A stretch of DNA of 64,000 bases. It comes from Rhodobacterales bacterium HKCCE4037. Its GTDB lineage: Bacteria; Pseudomonadota; Alphaproteobacteria; Rhodobacterales; Rhodobacteraceae. The stretch lies in the NCBI GenBank assembly GCA_015689645.1, contig WVSM01000006.1:208472-272471 (forward strand), read 5' to 3'. This document shows, piece after piece, positions 43,662-53,998 of the stretch. The position numbers and the translations under genes were made by a program. The notes under the pieces are model-generated. The model was not told where the DNA came from. It saw only the letters and a program-made list of their open reading frames with translations, and ran no database searches. Each line of letters begins with the position of its first letter. The first letter of the stretch is position 1.

Positions 43662-46352
43662 TCAACCGTCCTTTTTCGCGGCCTTTTTCTTCGCCGGGGC
43701 CTTCTTTTTCGCGGCCGGCTTCTTCTTGCCGGACTTCGCCGCGCGCTCCGCGATCAACTCCACGGCCTGCTCCATGGTGATGGCCTCGGGCGTGATCGTG
43801 TCGGGGATCGTGGCGTTGATCTTGTCCCATTTCACGTAGGGCCCGTATTTGCCCTTCATGACATTGACCGGCCCACCAGCCTCGGGGTGTTCGCCGAGTT
43901 CGCGCAGCGGTTTGGCGGCCTGGCCACGTCCCCCGCGGGAGGCGACCTTTTCGGCCAGAAGCTGCACGGCGCGGTTCATGCCGACGGTGAAGACCTCGTC
44001 GATATTGTCGAGGTTTGCGTTCGTTCCGCCCCGGTCCGAGGTGCTGTCGGCGTGTTTGATGTAGGGGCCATAGCGCCCGATATTGGCCCAGACCATGACG
44101 CCGTCTTCGGGATGCGGCCCGATCTGGCGGGGCAGGGACAAGAGCATCAGGGCGCGGTCCATGTCCAGGTCTTCCGGGGGCCAATCCTTGGGGATCGACT
44201 GGCGCGGCGGCTTCTTGTTGTCGTCGGTGACCGCGCCGCGCTGCACGTAGGGGCCGAAGCGGCCCTTGAAGACGCGGATCTCGTCACCGTCATCGGTGCC
44301 GAGCAATTTGCCCTCCGGCGGAATGGCGGAGGCCTCCGCTTCCGGATCAGGCGGGCCGAAGGGGCGCGTGTAGCGGCATTCGGGATAATTCGAACACCCG
44401 ATGAACGCACCACCGGAGCGCGCCGTGCGCATCGACAGCTGGCCGATGCCGCAATTCGGGCATTGCCGGGGGGGCGAACCATCCTCGGTCGGCGGGAACA
44501 GGTGCGGCTCCAGCACCTCGTTGATCTTTTCCAGAACGTCGGTGATGCGCAGTTCGGAAGTTTCCTCGATCGCCGCCGAGAAATCGCGCCAGAACCGGTC
44601 GAGCACGTCCTTGTAGTGCTTTTCGCCCGCGCTGACCTCGTCGAGCTGGTTTTCCAGGTCGGCGGTGAAGTCGTAGCCCACGTATTTGCGGAAGTAATTG
44701 GTGAGGAAGATCGTCACCAGCCGCCCCTTGTCCTCGGGGATCAGGCGGCCCTTGTCCTTCGTGACATAGCCGCGGTTCTGGATCGTATCCATGATCGACG
44801 CGTAGGTGGAGGGACGCCCGATGCCGAGCTCCTCCATACGCTTCACAAGCGTCGCCTCGGTATAGCGCGGCGGCGGTTGGGTGTGGTGCTGCTGGCCAAG
44901 GACCGCACCGTTGGCCGACAGGAGCGCGGACTTGGAGCGGCGCATTTCGCCTTCGTCTTCCACGAGATCTTCGCCCGCCAGCTTGGCGTATTCACCGGCC
45001 AGCCCTTGGGCCGCCAGCGCCATGGCGTCGCCGGAGGACACCTGCGGAAGGCGGCGGCTGTCGTCGTCATCGGCCTCGACATCGTCGCGGCCTTCCTCGT
45101 AGGCCCTCAGGAAACCGTCGAAGAGGACAACCTGACCGGTTGCGCGCAACTCCACCTCACCGGCCTTGTCGCCGATGGTGACGGTGGTCCGCTCCATCCG
45201 GGCGGCCTCCATCTGCGAGGCGATGGTGCGCTTCCAGATCAGGTCGTAGAGCTTGCGCTGGTCGTCTTCGGAAAGCTTCAGATCATCTGCGGCCTTGGTC
45301 ATGTCCGTGGGGCGGATGCATTCGTGCGCTTCCTGCGCGTTCTTGGCTTTGTTCTTGTAGATGCGCGGCGAGCCGGGGACGTAATCCTCGCCATAGCGAT
45401 CCTTGATCGCGGCGCGCGCGCCGTCCACGGCCTCGGGCGCCATGTCGATGCCGTCGGTCCGCATGTAGGTGATGTGCCCGGCCTCGTAGAGGCGCTGCGC
45501 AGTGGACATGCAGGCGCGGGCGCCCATGCCGAACTTGCGGCTGGCTTCCTGTTGCAGGGTCGAGGTCATGAAGGGCGGCGAGGGGTTGCGCGACATCGGC
45601 TTGGCCTCGACGTCGCGGACTTCCAGCTTGCGGGAGGCGACGGCCTGCACGGCAAGGCCCGCCTCGGCCGCCGAAGGCAGGTCGTAGCGGTCGAGCTTCT
45701 TGCCGCCCAGAACCGTCAGGCGTGCTTCAAGCTGCTGGCCGCGCGGCGTTTCCAGCACGGCGCGCACCGACCAATATTCGCGGGGATTGAACGCCTCGAT
45801 CTCCATCTCGCGTTCGACGACAAGGCGCAGGCAGACCGATTGCACGCGGCCCGCCGATTTCGCGCCGGGCAGCTTGCGCCAGAGCACGGGCGACAGTGTG
45901 AAGCCCACGAGGTAATCCAGCGCGCGGCGGGCAAGGTAGGCCTCCACCAGTTCCATGTCGACGTCGCGCGGTTCGGCCATGGCCTTGGTCACGGCGTCCT
46001 TGGTGATCGCGTTGAAGGTCACCCGTTTGACCGGCGTGTCCTTCTTGATCGCCTTGCGGGAGGTCAGCGCCTCCTGCAGGTGCCACGAGATCGCCTCCCC
46101 CTCGCGGTCGGGGTCGGTTGCGAGGATCAGGGAGGGGTCGTCTTTCAGCGCATCGACGATGGCCTTGACGTGTTTCTTCGAGTCCGAGGCGACCTCCCAC
46201 TTCATCGAGAAGCCTTCGTCCGGGTCGACCGAGCCGTCCTTCGACGGCAGGTCGCGGACATGCCCGTAAGACGCGAGAACCGTGTAATCCTTGCCCAGAT
46301 ACTTGTTGATCGTCTTGGCTTTGGCCGGGGATTCGACAACAACTACGGGCAT
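43662..46352 (-). CDS. topA: DNA topoisomerase I
   Basis: The 896-residue type IA enzyme relaxes negative supercoils. The TOPRIM domain has VVVESPAKAKTINKYLG and DPDREGEAI; the catalytic tyrosine is about Y296 in TYMRTDG. One C4 zinc finger (CPNCGIGQL...CSNYPEC) is followed by several zinc-free topo C-terminal repeats (GRFGPYVQRG, GRYGPYIKH, GKYGPYVKW) and a Lys/Ala tail. I chose the ATG at 46352, the start of the TOPRIM domain. dprA lies upstream on the same strand. Confidence 0.97.
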   Translation of the reverse strand: MPVVVVESPAKAKTINKYLGKDYTVLASYGHVRDLPSKDGSVDPDEGFSMKWEVASDSKKHVKAIVDALKDDPSLILATDPDREGEAISWHLQEALTSRKAIKKDTPVKRVTFNAITKDAVTKAMAEPRDVDMELVEAYLARRALDYLVGFTLSPVLWRKLPGAKSAGRVQSVCLRLVVEREMEIEAFNPREYWSVRAVLETPRGQQLEARLTVLGGKKLDRYDLPSAAEAGLAVQAVASRKLEVRDVEAKPMSRNPSPPFMTSTLQQEASRKFGMGARACMSTAQRLYEAGHITYMRTDGIDMAPEAVDGARAAIKDRYGEDYVPGSPRIYKNKAKNAQEAHECIRPTDMTKAADDLKLSEDDQRKLYDLIWKRTIASQMEAARMERTTVTIGDKAGEVELRATGQVVLFDGFLRAYEEGRDDVEADDDDSRRLPQVSSGDAMALAAQGLAGEYAKLAGEDLVEDEGEMRRSKSALLSANGAVLGQQHHTQPPPRYTEATLVKRMEELGIGRPSTYASIMDTIQNRGYVTKDKGRLIPEDKGRLVTIFLTNYFRKYVGYDFTADLENQLDEVSAGEKHYKDVLDRFWRDFSAAIEETSELRITDVLEKINEVLEPHLFPPTEDGSPPRQCPNCGIGQLSMRTARSGGAFIGCSNYPECRYTRPFGPPDPEAEASAIPPEGKLLGTDDGDEIRVFKGRFGPYVQRGAVTDDNKKPPRQSIPKDWPPEDLDMDRALMLLSLPRQIGPHPEDGVMVWANIGRYGPYIKHADSTSDRGGTNANLDNIDEVFTVGMNRAVQLLAEKVASRGGRGQAAKPLRELGEHPEAGGPVNVMKGKYGPYVKWDKINATIPDTITPEAITMEQAVELIAERAAKSGKKKPAAKKKAPAKKKAAKKDG

Positions 46353-46575
46353 GGTTGGGCACCTGTTCGGGAGGGAATGGTCGTGGCGGCGGAACATGTG
46401 GGGGCTTGGGCGGACTTGTCAATGCGGTATCCCGGCGGATGGGTTTCGCCCCTCGGAAAGGGCGGAGGCGCTTGGACGACACTGCGACGGGGTGGGTACG
46501 CCAAGCCTTAACGAGCGATGAGACCGCGCCCGACACCGGTGACGGGGCGGCGCGTTCCGGCCCGCGGCTGACGGA

Positions 46576-47748
46576 TCAGGCGGCCGCCACCATGCCACCG
46601 GCGGAGCGGGTCACGCGGCCCGCCATTTCGAGGATTGCAAGGGCCTGCGCCATTTGTTGCGGCGTGGCGCCGAGGTCGCGCGTCAGGCTGTCTTCGGGAA
46701 GGGGCGTGGGCCCCAGGCTGGCGAGGATGCGGGCCTCCAGCGGGCCATCGGATGACTTCGGCGGCGCGGCGGGGGCGGGCGTCTTTTCGGCCCTGGCGAG
46801 GGGCTTGCCCTGCGGCTGGCCAAGCGCCTCGATCACGTCTTCGGCATTGCGGATCAGGACGGCCCCGTCGCGCAGCAGGATGTTCCCGCCCGAGGCGCGG
46901 CTGTCCATCGGGTGCCCGGGCACGGCCATGACCTCCCGCCCCTGGTCGGCGGCCATGCGTGCGGTGATGAGCGAGCCTGACCGCGCGGCCGCCTCGATCA
47001 CGATCACGCCGAGCGCGAGGCCCGAGACGATGCGGTTGCGGCGCGGGAAGTGGCGCGCCTGCGGTTGCAGTCCAAGGGGCTGTTCGCTGAGGCGCAGGCC
47101 CTCCTTGGCGATCTTCGCGGCGAGGTCGGAATTCTCGGTCGGGTAGACCACGTCGACGCCCCCGGCCATCACGGCGATGGTACCGGTCGGCAGGCTGGCG
47201 GTATGGGCCAGCGCGTCGATGCCGCGCGCCAAGCCGGAAACGACGGTGAAGCCCGCCTCCCCAAGCTCGCCACTCAGCTTGCGCGCCATGCGCCCGCCAA
47301 GGCCCGAGGCGTTGCGCGTGCCCACGATGGCTACGCAGGGCCGGGCCGCAAGGCTCATCTGGCCCATGGACCAGAGGATCGGCGGGGCGTCAGATACTTC
47401 GGCCAGATGCGCGGGATAATCGGAATCGCCCAGGCAGATCAGGCGCGCCCCGGCCCGCGCCGCGGCGCGCAGTTCGGCCTTGATGACCGGCTCGGGGCAG
47501 GGTTCGTACCCGTCGACACCGGCGGCCTTCGCCACCTCCGGCAGGGCGGCGAGCGCCGCGGCGGCGGAGCCGTGTTCGGCTAGAAGGCGCAGGTAGGTGG
47601 CGGGCCCCACGCGGCGCGAGCGGATCAGGCGCAGGCGGGTGAACTTGTCATCCTCACCCTCCGTGGGTGGCGGCACGAATCCTACCGGCGCCTCGGCGAA
47701 ACCGGGGTCCGGCTCGAAGTGCAGCTGAGAATCGGGTGCGGTCCACAT
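46576..47748 (-). CDS. dprA: DNA-processing protein DprA
   Basis: DprA loads RecA on incoming single-stranded DNA in transformation and, in Rhodobacterales, on DNA received from gene transfer agents. The 390-residue protein has the Rossmann core with VGTRNAS, VVSGLARGIDALAH, GGVDVVYPTEN and SEQPLG. An N-terminal helical region (about 35-100) and a C-terminal winged-helix domain (about 320-390) flank it. The ATG at 47748 follows an 8-of-9 match to a CtrA site 24 bases upstream. topA follows on the same strand about 220 bases downstream. Confidence 0.95.
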   Translation of the reverse strand: MWTAPDSQLHFEPDPGFAEAPVGFVPPPTEGEDDKFTRLRLIRSRRVGPATYLRLLAEHGSAAAALAALPEVAKAAGVDGYEPCPEPVIKAELRAAARAGARLICLGDSDYPAHLAEVSDAPPILWSMGQMSLAARPCVAIVGTRNASGLGGRMARKLSGELGEAGFTVVSGLARGIDALAHTASLPTGTIAVMAGGVDVVYPTENSDLAAKIAKEGLRLSEQPLGLQPQARHFPRRNRIVSGLALGVIVIEAAARSGSLITARMAADQGREVMAVPGHPMDSRASGGNILLRDGAVLIRNAEDVIEALGQPQGKPLARAEKTPAPAAPPKSSDGPLEARILASLGPTPLPEDSLTRDLGATPQQMAQALAILEMAGRVTRSAGGMVAAA

Positions 47749-47771
47749 TGGGACAGGCTGCGGGCGGAATG

Positions 47772-47787
47772 GTTAACGGATGGTTAC
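47772..47787 (-). promoter_or_regulatory. Candidate CtrA site before dprA
   Basis: On the gene strand the sequence is GTAACCATCCGTTAAC, matching TTAA-N7-TTAAC at eight of nine fixed positions (first T is G). It ends 24 bases before the dprA ATG. CtrA is known to control dprA and other competence genes in Rhodobacter capsulatus gene-transfer-agent uptake, which makes this site plausible. Confidence 0.45.
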
Positions 47788-47901
47788 TGCGTCAGGTCCG
47801 AGGGCAAGAATGCATCGGGCATCAGCAATCGGGTAATATCAACCTGACGATATTGCGCCCGGAAAGAGGTCTGTGTTCATCCGTAACAGACCGTGGTCCG
47901 C

Positions 47902-49326
<1,425 letters not shown>

Positions 49327-49435
49327 GTGCGGGTCTCTCCTTGGTCCTGCTCCATACATATGTCGAAACGGGCCGGGTGCGACACCCCGTCTCGTAAAGC
49401 GCCATCAGTGCGCGTTTCGGAGCCAACGAATAGGA

Positions 49436-49451
49436 AGAATGTTATCATTCT
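49436..49451. promoter_or_regulatory. Operator-like dyad between tldD and ctaC
   Basis: AGAATG-TTAT-CATTCT is an inverted repeat with 6-bp arms in the AT-richest part of the 332-base divergent gap. The adjacent GAGAATGATAAC on the minus strand resembles part of a Fur-type box. It could serve tldD or the cta operon. No protein is assigned. Confidence 0.4.
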
Positions 49452-49471
49452 CAATAGTATAAGCGCCTGCG

Positions 49472-49524
49472 CGCATCGCGATGCGATACGCTTTCGGCGT
49501 TACGGGCACGCCGTGGGCGTGCCC
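49472..49524. other. Palindrome and hairpin in the ctaC upstream region
   Basis: A perfect 14-bp palindrome (CGCATCGCGATGCG, 49472-49485) is followed by a 9-bp hairpin with GTG loop (GGGCACGCC/GGCGTGCCC, 49504-49524). Together with the dyad at 49436 these are the only structure I see in the tldD-ctaC gap (49327-49658), which otherwise holds no gene. Confidence 0.55.
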
Positions 49525-49658
49525 TCAACTGAGACAATTTACACCACTGCCTTGCGCGTGGCGGCGCTATATGGTCTTGCGCAACAGGAACAGGACCGGC
49601 CCCGGATGGGCGGCTTTGGCCGACCGCGAGGGACCGAACGGACAACAGGACAGACCAC

Positions 49659-50549
49659 ATGGCACTTCGCAAGAAGCTAAGCGGCCTCTGGGCCGCACTT
49701 GGTGCAACCTTTACAGCGACGATGGCTTCGGCCCAGACCGCCGGCATGCGGGAAGGACTCGAGATCATCGGCGCACCGACCCCCGGCGCAACCGGTTTCC
49801 AGCCCGGCGTGACCGCAGGTGCGATGGATATCCACGCGCTCGACACGCTGCTGCATGTCATGGCGGCCCTCATCACGCTGTTCGTTCTGGCGCTGATGGT
49901 CTGGGTGATCGTCAAGCACAACGCCAAGTCGAACCCCGAGCCTGCCACCTTCTCGCACAACACGCCGATCGAGGTGACGTGGACGCTCGTGCCGCTCCTG
50001 ATCCTCGTCGTGCTCGGCGCATTCTCCCTGCCGGTGCTGTTCCGCCAGCAGACCATTCCCGACGCCGATGTCGTTGTCCGTGCGACCGGCTGGCAGTGGT
50101 ACTGGGAATACGAATATCCCGAGGAAGGCATCTCCTACGCCAGCTACATGCTGAACGAGGATGAGCTGGCCGATTACGGCTACAGCCGTGACGAATTCCG
50201 CCTTGCCACCGATACCGCTGTCGTCGTGCCGACCGGCCAGACCGTAGTGGTGCAGGTGACCGCCGCCGACGTGATCCACTCCTGGACCATCCCGGCCTTC
50301 GGCGTGAAGCAGGACGGCGTTCCCGGCCGCCTTGCGGAACTGCACTTTAACGTCGAGCCCGGCCAGGAAGGCATCTACTTCGGCCAGTGTTCCGAGCTGT
50401 GCGGCGCGGCGCATGCCTTCATGCCGATCACGGTCTTCGCCGTGACGCCCGAGGAATACGACGCTTGGCTGGCCGGTGAAGCTGCGGATTTCGCCTCGCT
50501 CGATGGCGCGCGCGCACCGCAGGTCATCGAACTGGCCGCAGCCGAGTAA
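49659..50549 (+). CDS. ctaC: Cytochrome c oxidase subunit II (CuA)
   Basis: Subunit II accepts electrons from cytochrome c. The 296-residue precursor has a signal peptide ending at MASAQ, two membrane helices (about 67-90 and 108-130), and the aromatic WQWYWEYEYP. The CuA site is H207, C244, E246, C248, H252 and M255 in the motif CSELCGAAHAFM. Subunit I (ctaD) is not in the window, as is usual for the Rhodobacter/Paracoccus type. It starts a plus-strand cluster with ctaB, coxF, ctaG and ctaE. Confidence 0.97.
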   Translation: MALRKKLSGLWAALGATFTATMASAQTAGMREGLEIIGAPTPGATGFQPGVTAGAMDIHALDTLLHVMAALITLFVLALMVWVIVKHNAKSNPEPATFSHNTPIEVTWTLVPLLILVVLGAFSLPVLFRQQTIPDADVVVRATGWQWYWEYEYPEEGISYASYMLNEDELADYGYSRDEFRLATDTAVVVPTGQTVVVQVTAADVIHSWTIPAFGVKQDGVPGRLAELHFNVEPGQEGIYFGQCSELCGAAHAFMPITVFAVTPEEYDAWLAGEAADFASLDGARAPQVIELAAAE

Positions 50550-50608
50550 CGTGACGGCGGGGTTCAAGGCCCCGCCTTTTCCAGCCATCCCGAGGGACGC
50601 CGCCCGCA

Positions 50609-51538
50609 ATGAGTGACGCCACCGCAAATACGCAAGTCCAGACCGGTTCCTACGAGCCGGGCTTCGGCGATTATGTCCTGCTGCTGAAGCCGCGGGTCAT
50701 GTCGCTGGTCGTGTTCACCGCGCTGGTGGGCCTGCTGGTCGCGCCCGTTGGCGTGTCGCCCATGGTCGGCTTCACCGCGATCCTGTTCATCGCGCTGGGG
50801 GCAGGGGCCTCGGGCGCGCTGAACATGTGGTACGACGCCGATATCGACGCCGTGATGAAACGCACCGCCAAGCGCCCCGTGCCGGCGGGCAAGGTGCCCG
50901 CGGGTGAGGCACTGACCCTTGGCCTGTGGCTGAGCGCGCTGTCGGTGGTGATGCTGGGGCTGGCCACGAACTGGTTCGCGGCCGGGCTTCTGGCCTTCAC
51001 CATCTTCTTCTACGCCGTGATCTATACGATGTGGCTGAAGCGCTCGACGCCGTGGAACATCGTGATCGGCGGCGCGGCTGGCGCGTTTCCCCCGATGATC
51101 GGATGGGCGGCGGTGACCGGTGATGTCTCCCTGGCGTCGATACTGATGTTCGGCCTGACCTTCATGTGGACCCCGCCGCATTTCTGGGCGCTCGCGCTGT
51201 TCATGAAATCGGACTACCACGAGGCCGACGTGCCGATGCTGACCGTGACCCACGGCCGGAAGGAAACGCGGCGCCAGGTCCTGATCTACACGGTGCTGCT
51301 GGCGCCGGTCGCCCTTGGTCTTGCCTTCACGGAGGTCGCGGGCCCGGTCTACCTGGCGGCGGCAATCGTTCTGAACGCGATCTTCCTGAAAGGCGCATGG
51401 GACATCTGGCGCCGGGACGAGGCGGTGGCCGAGGCCGACAATTACGCGGTGGAGAAGAAGGTCTTCAAGTTCTCGCTGCTCTACCTGTTCCTGCATTTCG
51501 GCGCGTTGCTGGTCGACGCGATCTGGAGGCTGATCTGA
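50609..51538 (+). CDS. ctaB: Heme O synthase (protoheme IX farnesyltransferase)
   Basis: The 309-residue membrane enzyme farnesylates heme b on the way to heme a. The first Asp-rich motif [19 protein letters not shown] and a second conserved loop ([20 protein letters not shown]) are typical of UbiA-type prenyltransferases. About nine membrane segments are visible. It is the second gene of the cta cluster; the stop overlaps the coxF start by one base (TGATG). Confidence 0.95.
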   Translation: MSDATANTQVQTGSYEPGFGDYVLLLKPRVMSLVVFTALVGLLVAPVGVSPMVGFTAILFIALGAGASGALNMWYDADIDAVMKRTAKRPVPAGKVPAGEALTLGLWLSALSVVMLGLATNWFAAGLLAFTIFFYAVIYTMWLKRSTPWNIVIGGAAGAFPPMIGWAAVTGDVSLASILMFGLTFMWTPPHFWALALFMKSDYHEADVPMLTVTHGRKETRRQVLIYTVLLAPVALGLAFTEVAGPVYLAAAIVLNAIFLKGAWDIWRRDEAVAEADNYAVEKKVFKFSLLYLFLHFGALLVDAIWRLI

Positions 51539-51735
51539 TGCCACTGGCCGAAACCCACGAGATCCACAAGCGCCGCTTCGGGCGCAACCTCGGCACGGCA
51601 CTCTGCCTTGTCGGGTTCTGCGCCGTTGTGTTCGGGCTGACCATCGCCAAGGTGCGCGAGGGAGGCCTGCTGGAAGCCAATGACCACCAGCCGCGTGCCT
51701 CGGTCCTTCCGATCACGGAGGAGACCGGTCAATGA
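51538..51735 (+). CDS. Small membrane protein of the cta cluster (CoxF-like)
   Basis: This 65-residue protein has a basic start (HEIHKRRFGRNLG), one membrane helix (about 19-38) and a polar tail. Its position between ctaB and ctaG matches the small coxF-type gene in alphaproteobacterial oxidase clusters, whose role in oxidase assembly is not settled. It overlaps both neighbours (TGATG at the start, ATGA at the end). Recognition rests mostly on position and layout. Confidence 0.75.
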   Translation: MPLAETHEIHKRRFGRNLGTALCLVGFCAVVFGLTIAKVREGGLLEANDHQPRASVLPITEETGQ

Positions 51736-52310
51736 GCGAACGCCGCGCGATGGATCCCAAGTCGAAGACCGTCCTGCAACTTCTGGGCGTGATCGTCGTG
51801 ATGGCGTCTCTGACGATCGCGGCGGTGCCGTTCTACGACTGGTTCTGCCGCGTGACCGGGTTCGGCGGAGCGACGGTGCAGGCCGACGCCGGCAGCGACA
51901 CGGTCCTCGACCAGGAAATCCGCATCCGCTTTGCTGCCAACACCGCCTCGGACATGCCGTGGGAGTTCCGCCCGCTCGAGCCGCATGTCGATATCCGTAT
52001 CGGCGAGACGGGGCTGGCCTTCTACGAGGCCTACAACCCGACCGACTATCCGATTGCCGGAACCGCCAGCTTCAACGTCGCGCCCTTCGACGTGGGCGGC
52101 TACTTCGTGAAGATCGCCTGCTTCTGCTTCGAGATGCAGGTGCTCCAGCCCGGCGAACGGGTCGAGATGCCGGTGACGTTCTTCGTTGATCCCGCCCTGG
52201 TTGATGATCCGAATGTGCGTGACACGCCCGCAATCACATTGTCCTATACCTTCCACGTTGCGGACATGCCCGAAGATGATGATTACGCCGCGCTTGGCGA
52301 CGGCAACTGA
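51732..52310 (+). CDS. ctaG: CtaG/Cox11 copper chaperone for CuB
   Basis: CtaG inserts copper into the CuB site of subunit I. The 192-residue protein has one N-terminal membrane helix (about 13-33, ending [15 protein letters not shown]), then a periplasmic immunoglobulin-like domain. The copper motif CFCFEMQ has C130 and C132. MPVTFFVDP and TLSYTFH complete the family pattern. The ATG overlaps the coxF stop as ATGA. Confidence 0.95.
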   Translation: MSERRAMDPKSKTVLQLLGVIVVMASLTIAAVPFYDWFCRVTGFGGATVQADAGSDTVLDQEIRIRFAANTASDMPWEFRPLEPHVDIRIGETGLAFYEAYNPTDYPIAGTASFNVAPFDVGGYFVKIACFCFEMQVLQPGERVEMPVTFFVDPALVDDPNVRDTPAITLSYTFHVADMPEDDDYAALGDGN

Positions 52311-52335
52311 ACGACAGACCAGAGAGAGACCCACA

Positions 52336-53145
52336 ATGGCCCACGTCAAGAAGCACGATTATCACATTCTGCAGCCGTCGATCTGGCCGCTGGTTGCCGC
52401 GGTCGGCGCCTTCGCGATGCTGTTCGGCGCCGTGAACTGGATGCATTCCGGCAGCCCCTGGCTTTTCCTTATCGGTCTCGCCGCCGTGCTTTACGTCATG
52501 TTCGCCTGGTGGTCGGACGTGGTCCACGAAAGCCATGACGGCGATCACACGCCGGTCGTGCGCCTCGGTCTGAAATACGGCTTCATCATGTTCATCATGT
52601 CCGAGGTGATGTTCTTCGTCGCTTGGTTCTGGGCCTTCTTCAAGCACACGATCTTCCCGATGTCGGAATACGAGGCTTCGACCTACGTGATCCCCGATAT
52701 CCACATCGTGGACCCGTTCCACCTGCCGCTGATCAACACGCTGGTCCTGCTGCTGTCGGGCTGCCTTGTGACCTGGGCGCACCACGCGTTGGTTCACAAC
52801 GGCGCGCGCAAGGATATCGAGTACGGGCTGCTGGGGGCCGTGGTCCTCGGCCTCGCCTTCACCGGTCTTCAGGCCTACGAGTATTTCGAGCTGATCGCCC
52901 ACGAGGGCTGGCAGTTCATCGACGGCGACCGGTTCTATTCGACCTTCTTCATGGCCACCGGCTTCCACGGGTTCCACGTGGTGATCGGGACGATCTTCCT
53001 GTTCGTCTGCTACCTGCGCGTGCGCCAGGGCCATTTCACCGCCGAGAAGCACGTCGGGTTCGAGGCCGCGGCCTGGTACTGGCACTTCGTCGACGTGGTG
53101 TGGCTGTTCCTGTTCCTCGCTGTCTACATCTGGGGTCAGGGCTGA
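52336..53145 (+). CDS. ctaE: Cytochrome c oxidase subunit III
   Basis: The 269-residue protein has seven membrane helices and subunit III signatures: [12 protein letters not shown] at the start, [32 protein letters not shown], and the end [20 protein letters not shown]. It stabilises the oxidase and its proton uptake. It starts 25 bases after ctaG and ends the oxidase assembly part. A repeat element separates it from surf1. Confidence 0.97.
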   Translation: MAHVKKHDYHILQPSIWPLVAAVGAFAMLFGAVNWMHSGSPWLFLIGLAAVLYVMFAWWSDVVHESHDGDHTPVVRLGLKYGFIMFIMSEVMFFVAWFWAFFKHTIFPMSEYEASTYVIPDIHIVDPFHLPLINTLVLLLSGCLVTWAHHALVHNGARKDIEYGLLGAVVLGLAFTGLQAYEYFELIAHEGWQFIDGDRFYSTFFMATGFHGFHVVIGTIFLFVCYLRVRQGHFTAEKHVGFEAAAWYWHFVDVVWLFLFLAVYIWGQG

Positions 53146-53153
53146 GGTCCGGA

Positions 53154-53266
53154 CGGGCGGGGCTGGCATAGCTCCGCCACCCCCGCCCGATGGCACCGGC
53201 ACGACGCCATGTCGGACGGTCGTGCGGGTGGCGAAGACGGAGTGAGTTTTTCTGGCAAGATGAAAG
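53154..53266. repeat. Hairpin-rich intergenic repeat with conserved tail (copy C)
   Basis: A 9-bp hairpin (CGGGCGGGG with CCCCGCCCG, 53154-53189) and a 12-bp hairpin with one mismatch (CACCGGCACGAC with GTCGTGCGGGTG, 53194-53230) precede TTTTTCTGGCAAGATGAAAG at 53247-53266. That 20-mer is identical to the one at 12728-12747. The element fills the ctaE-surf1 gap. Confidence 0.75.
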
Positions 53267-53311
53267 AGGCGCCTGCCGGATCGGTGGGCGCTTTCCATTC
53301 GACGGGGTGAC

Positions 53312-53980
53312 ATGACGCGGAAGTTGTCGGTTGTTTTTGTTTTCGGTTTGATCGGGGCAGCGATCCTGATCGGACTTGGCGTCTGGCAGCTTCAGCGCCT
53401 GTCGTGGAAAGAGGGCGTGCTGGCCGATATCGAGGCACGGATCACGGCCGCGCCGGTGGCGGTGCCGGAAACCCCCGACCCGGAAGCGGACCGGTTCCTG
53501 CCGGTCGAAGCCCGGGGGGAATTCGTGGGTGAGCCCTTGCGGGTCCTCGTGTCGGTCCAGGGCAGCGGGCCGGGGTATCGATTGATCTCGGCCTTCGAGA
53601 CGGATGGCCGACGGGTGATGGTGGACCGTGGTTTCATCGCCGAAAGCGCGGAGCAACCCCATGCGCCGGAGGGCCCCGTTACCGTGACCGGCAACCTGCA
53701 CTGGCCCGACGAGGTGGACGGCTTCACCCCGGAGCCGGACATCGCGCGCAATCAGTGGTTCGCGCGGGACGTGGCGGCCATGGCGACCGCACTCGACACG
53801 GAGCCTGTCTTCATCGTCCTGCGCGACATGTCCGCGTCGGACGCGCCGCTGACCCCTTTGCCCGTGACCTCGGAAGGCATTCCGAACAACCACCTTGGTT
53901 ACGCGATCCAGTGGTTCGGCCTCGCGCTGGTGTGGTTGGGGATGACAGCGTTTCTCGCTTGGCGTATCAGGCGGAGCTAA
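53312..53980 (+). CDS. surf1: SURF1-family oxidase assembly protein
   Basis: SURF1 helps deliver heme a to subunit I. The 222-residue protein has the typical two membrane helices at the ends (about 5-25 and 197-217). Between them is the periplasmic domain with GLGVWQLQRLSWKEG, GPGYRLISAFETDGR, VMVDRGFI and NNHLGYAIQWFGLA. It lies 166 bases after ctaE, with a repeat element in between. Confidence 0.95.
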   Translation: MTRKLSVVFVFGLIGAAILIGLGVWQLQRLSWKEGVLADIEARITAAPVAVPETPDPEADRFLPVEARGEFVGEPLRVLVSVQGSGPGYRLISAFETDGRRVMVDRGFIAESAEQPHAPEGPVTVTGNLHWPDEVDGFTPEPDIARNQWFARDVAAMATALDTEPVFIVLRDMSASDAPLTPLPVTSEGIPNNHLGYAIQWFGLALVWLGMTAFLAWRIRRS

Positions 53981-53998
53981 CGGTTCGAAGGAGATCCG

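Noticed and set aside
43308..46511. 1067-codon open frame on the plus strand opposite topA and the nitroreductase
   Set aside because: topA is unmistakable on the other strand and this product has no recognisable motif.
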